DNA from: Priapulus caudatus
Taxonomy: Eukaryota > Priapulida > Priapulimorpha > Priapulimorphida > Priapulidae
Direction: 5' to 3'
DNA length: 21,490 nucleotides
Assembly (NCBI RefSeq): GCF_000485595.1
Contig: NW_014577294.1
Location: 262,664-284,153, forward strand
Below the pieces are notes generated by a model. It was not told the DNA's origin, did not search any database, and saw only the letters and a list, made by a program, of their open reading frames with translations. The position numbers were made by a program, and so were the translations under genes. Position 1 is the stretch's first letter. Every line of letters begins with the position of its first letter. Below are positions 20,086 through 21,490 of this stretch, piece by piece.

Positions 20086-20729
20086 TAACATATATTGAAC
20101 TTTTTTTACCGTTTTGTTTTTGGACTCCTGTATTTTTAGTATGCAGTTAAGAACGTCAAATTGCCCGAACGAACGGTTAAAAGTGTAGACGCTTGAACAC
20201 GGCAACATCTGTTCTGAGAGTCCACCAACAGCAGTTTCATTTCTATCGAGTCGTATAGTAGGTCTATAACTAAATGCCGTAACATACATGCATGAAAGGG
20301 GGCATTGCAGTTATTATATATTGTGCCTAGACGCCTGGCACAGTACGGCGGAATTTAATTCATCTGAACTTCGGCTATGTAGTTGATAAAAGAAACAAGT
20401 CTGCGAGCGTTAAATAATCGATCTCGAGTGAACAAACATAAATTCTATCGCGGAATCTACGCCGAAAAATAACTCGGCAATGTTTGTGAGAGATTTCTCC
20501 CCGCATATGGTCGCCCTCGGGCACGGCACTTTATCCCAACTTGCTTTTCAGTCGACACCTGCTGTACAAATAGGTTTAGACTTTAGAGCGAGGCGGCAGC
20601 GTCGGGTTTACAACCTCACGCCGTAAGAGAGGCGGCTTTCCTGAGCAAAGCCTGTTGAGGAAACCAAAGCTCCTTGTGGGTGGTGCTAGTAGGGTATAGC
20701 GCGACGCGTGAAATTGCCGTATATTTTAA
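20086..20729. other. Non-coding stretch
   Basis: No gene or repeat recognised. The 82-codon minus frame at 20041-20289 begins outside and ends inside the preceding dispersed repeat, and is unsupported. Confidence 0.55.
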
Positions 20730-20737
20730 CCTTTGCG
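20730..20737. repeat. 8-bp target-site duplication, left copy
   Basis: CCTTTGCG abuts the left terminus CAGTGGC of the hAT-type element and is repeated exactly at 21206-21213. Confidence 0.85.
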
Positions 20738-21205
20738 CAGTGGCAAGGTTAGGGGGCCAAAGGGGGCCATGGCCCCCCTGTTGATCCGAACGTTAAAAAA
20801 TATATTTAAAAATAAGAATTGTTGTACTAAAATGATAATTGTCGTAGTCAGAATGAAGGCTGTACATGTACTCAAAAGTGCCTCAAATAGCATCAACTGC
20901 GATCTACATTTTTAAAAATTTCTGGGGGAGGACCCCCACACCGGCCCCCGCCTGTTTTAACCCCCTCCCTCCTTGGAATTCTGGATCAGCCTCTGAATAG
21001 TTACACATCTTGTGAGCAGAGAACAACGAACAAAAATGTCGCCTTTTTTCATGGCGCCCAAAACAAAGATTGCAGAGCTGAGAGGTGGGGGAGCGTAGGG
21101 TGTGGAGAGGGAGGCGGAGGAACCATTAAAATATTAAGTCATCCACTATTTTGCGCAGTTCGCTGTTTTTGGCCCCCCTGTTAAAAAATCCTGGCTACGC
21201 CATTG
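20738..21205. mobile_element. Short non-autonomous hAT-type transposon with intact target-site duplication
   Basis: The element is 468 bp. The left terminus is CAGTGGCAAGG and the right terminus read in reverse is CAATGGCGTAGCCAGG; subterminal GGGGGGCC-rich blocks lie inside both ends. It is flanked by the exact 8-bp direct repeat CCTTTGCG, as expected of hAT-type transposition. Inside are GGGGGCCATGGCCCCCC (palindromic, about 20763-20779) and GGGGGAGGACCCCCAC. No transposase is present. The short left terminal repeat has lost the GTAGCC stretch found at the right, so the termini are imperfect. Confidence 0.85.
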
Positions 21206-21213
21206 CCTTTGCG
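21206..21213. repeat. 8-bp target-site duplication, right copy
   Basis: CCTTTGCG, identical to 20730-20737, immediately follows the right terminus of the transposon. Confidence 0.85.
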
Positions 21214-21490
21214 TAAAAAACGTCTTTTATCGCAGTCGTGCAGTCGCGATTTCTCTCCTGGCGCGAGTCGTAATGTTTCTTCGGATATTGACGTAAGCGC
21301 GAAATAGAGTTGGTTTTTACTTACTGCGTTGAATTTTTTCTTACTGCGTGAGATTTTTAATCGTCCCGGTTTACAGCTTATTTTAGTAGTTTAATTAACT
21401 GTAAGTACTTCAAGTAAGTAATTCAGTGAGAAAAGTGGAAGTATTTACTAAGAACTGACAAAATCTTAAACTATTTACGATATATATATA
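21214..21490. other. Non-coding right edge
   Basis: AT-rich, with a 20-bp imperfect tandem repeat (CTTACTGCGT..GA.ATTTTT at about 21320-21358) and a TA run at the window end. No gene was seen. Confidence 0.6.

Noticed and set aside
1-21490. CRISPR array, bacterial operons, rRNA or tRNA genes
   Set aside because: No spacer-repeat array, no ribosome-binding or operon layout and no tRNA B-box-type motif in a plausible cloverleaf was seen. The content is that of an animal genome.

Overview
This is a eukaryotic, almost certainly invertebrate (protostome) genomic window. The only recognisable genes are three spliced minus-strand exons at the left end. They join with compatible phases and GT-AG splice sites into immunoglobulin (I-set) domains of the giant muscle protein twitchin. 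Introns, CCAAT/TATA-type elements, long simple-sequence tracts, hAT-type transposons and other dispersed repeats all fit an animal genome. The strong twitchin match suggests a lophotrochozoan (mollusc or annelid-like) or another protostome. The species cannot be read from the sequence.

Layout. 1-130: (TG)n microsatellite. 193-1728 (minus): three twitchin exons, 1594-1728, 897-1060 and 193-416 in transcription order. They give one complete Ig domain and most of a second; the gene runs off the left edge. 1729-5980: non-coding, either a large intron or 5' flank, with small tandem duplications. 5982-6245: compound TG microsatellite. 6425-8253: a fold-back repeat (copy A) with inverted arms around a purine-rich minisatellite and a CT tract near its right end. 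8254-14526: non-coding, containing an AT-rich stretch, a decayed ~35-bp minisatellite, a CT/TA compound microsatellite, a CpG-rich block (about 12130-13220) and a GA-rich tract. 14527-15251: a hAT-like non-autonomous transposon with an internal fold-back. 15557-16830: copy B of the repeat seen at 6871-8253. 16831-19780: non-coding, with trinucleotide repeats and a perfect 17-bp-arm hairpin. 19786-20085: a dispersed repeat of the CCTCCGCC/GGCGGAGGT type. 20738-21205: a short hAT-type element with an intact 8-bp target-site duplication.

No protein-coding transposase, rRNA, tRNA or CRISPR was found. Most long open frames here are translations of TG, CT or GA repeats. The most distinctive structure is the A/B repeat family. 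One copy has two inverted arms sharing a minisatellite core, the other a single arm, and both end in the same 3' hairpin and AT-rich tail. Its class is unresolved; non-autonomous Helitron-like ('pearl'-like) elements with central tandem arrays are the closest type I can name.
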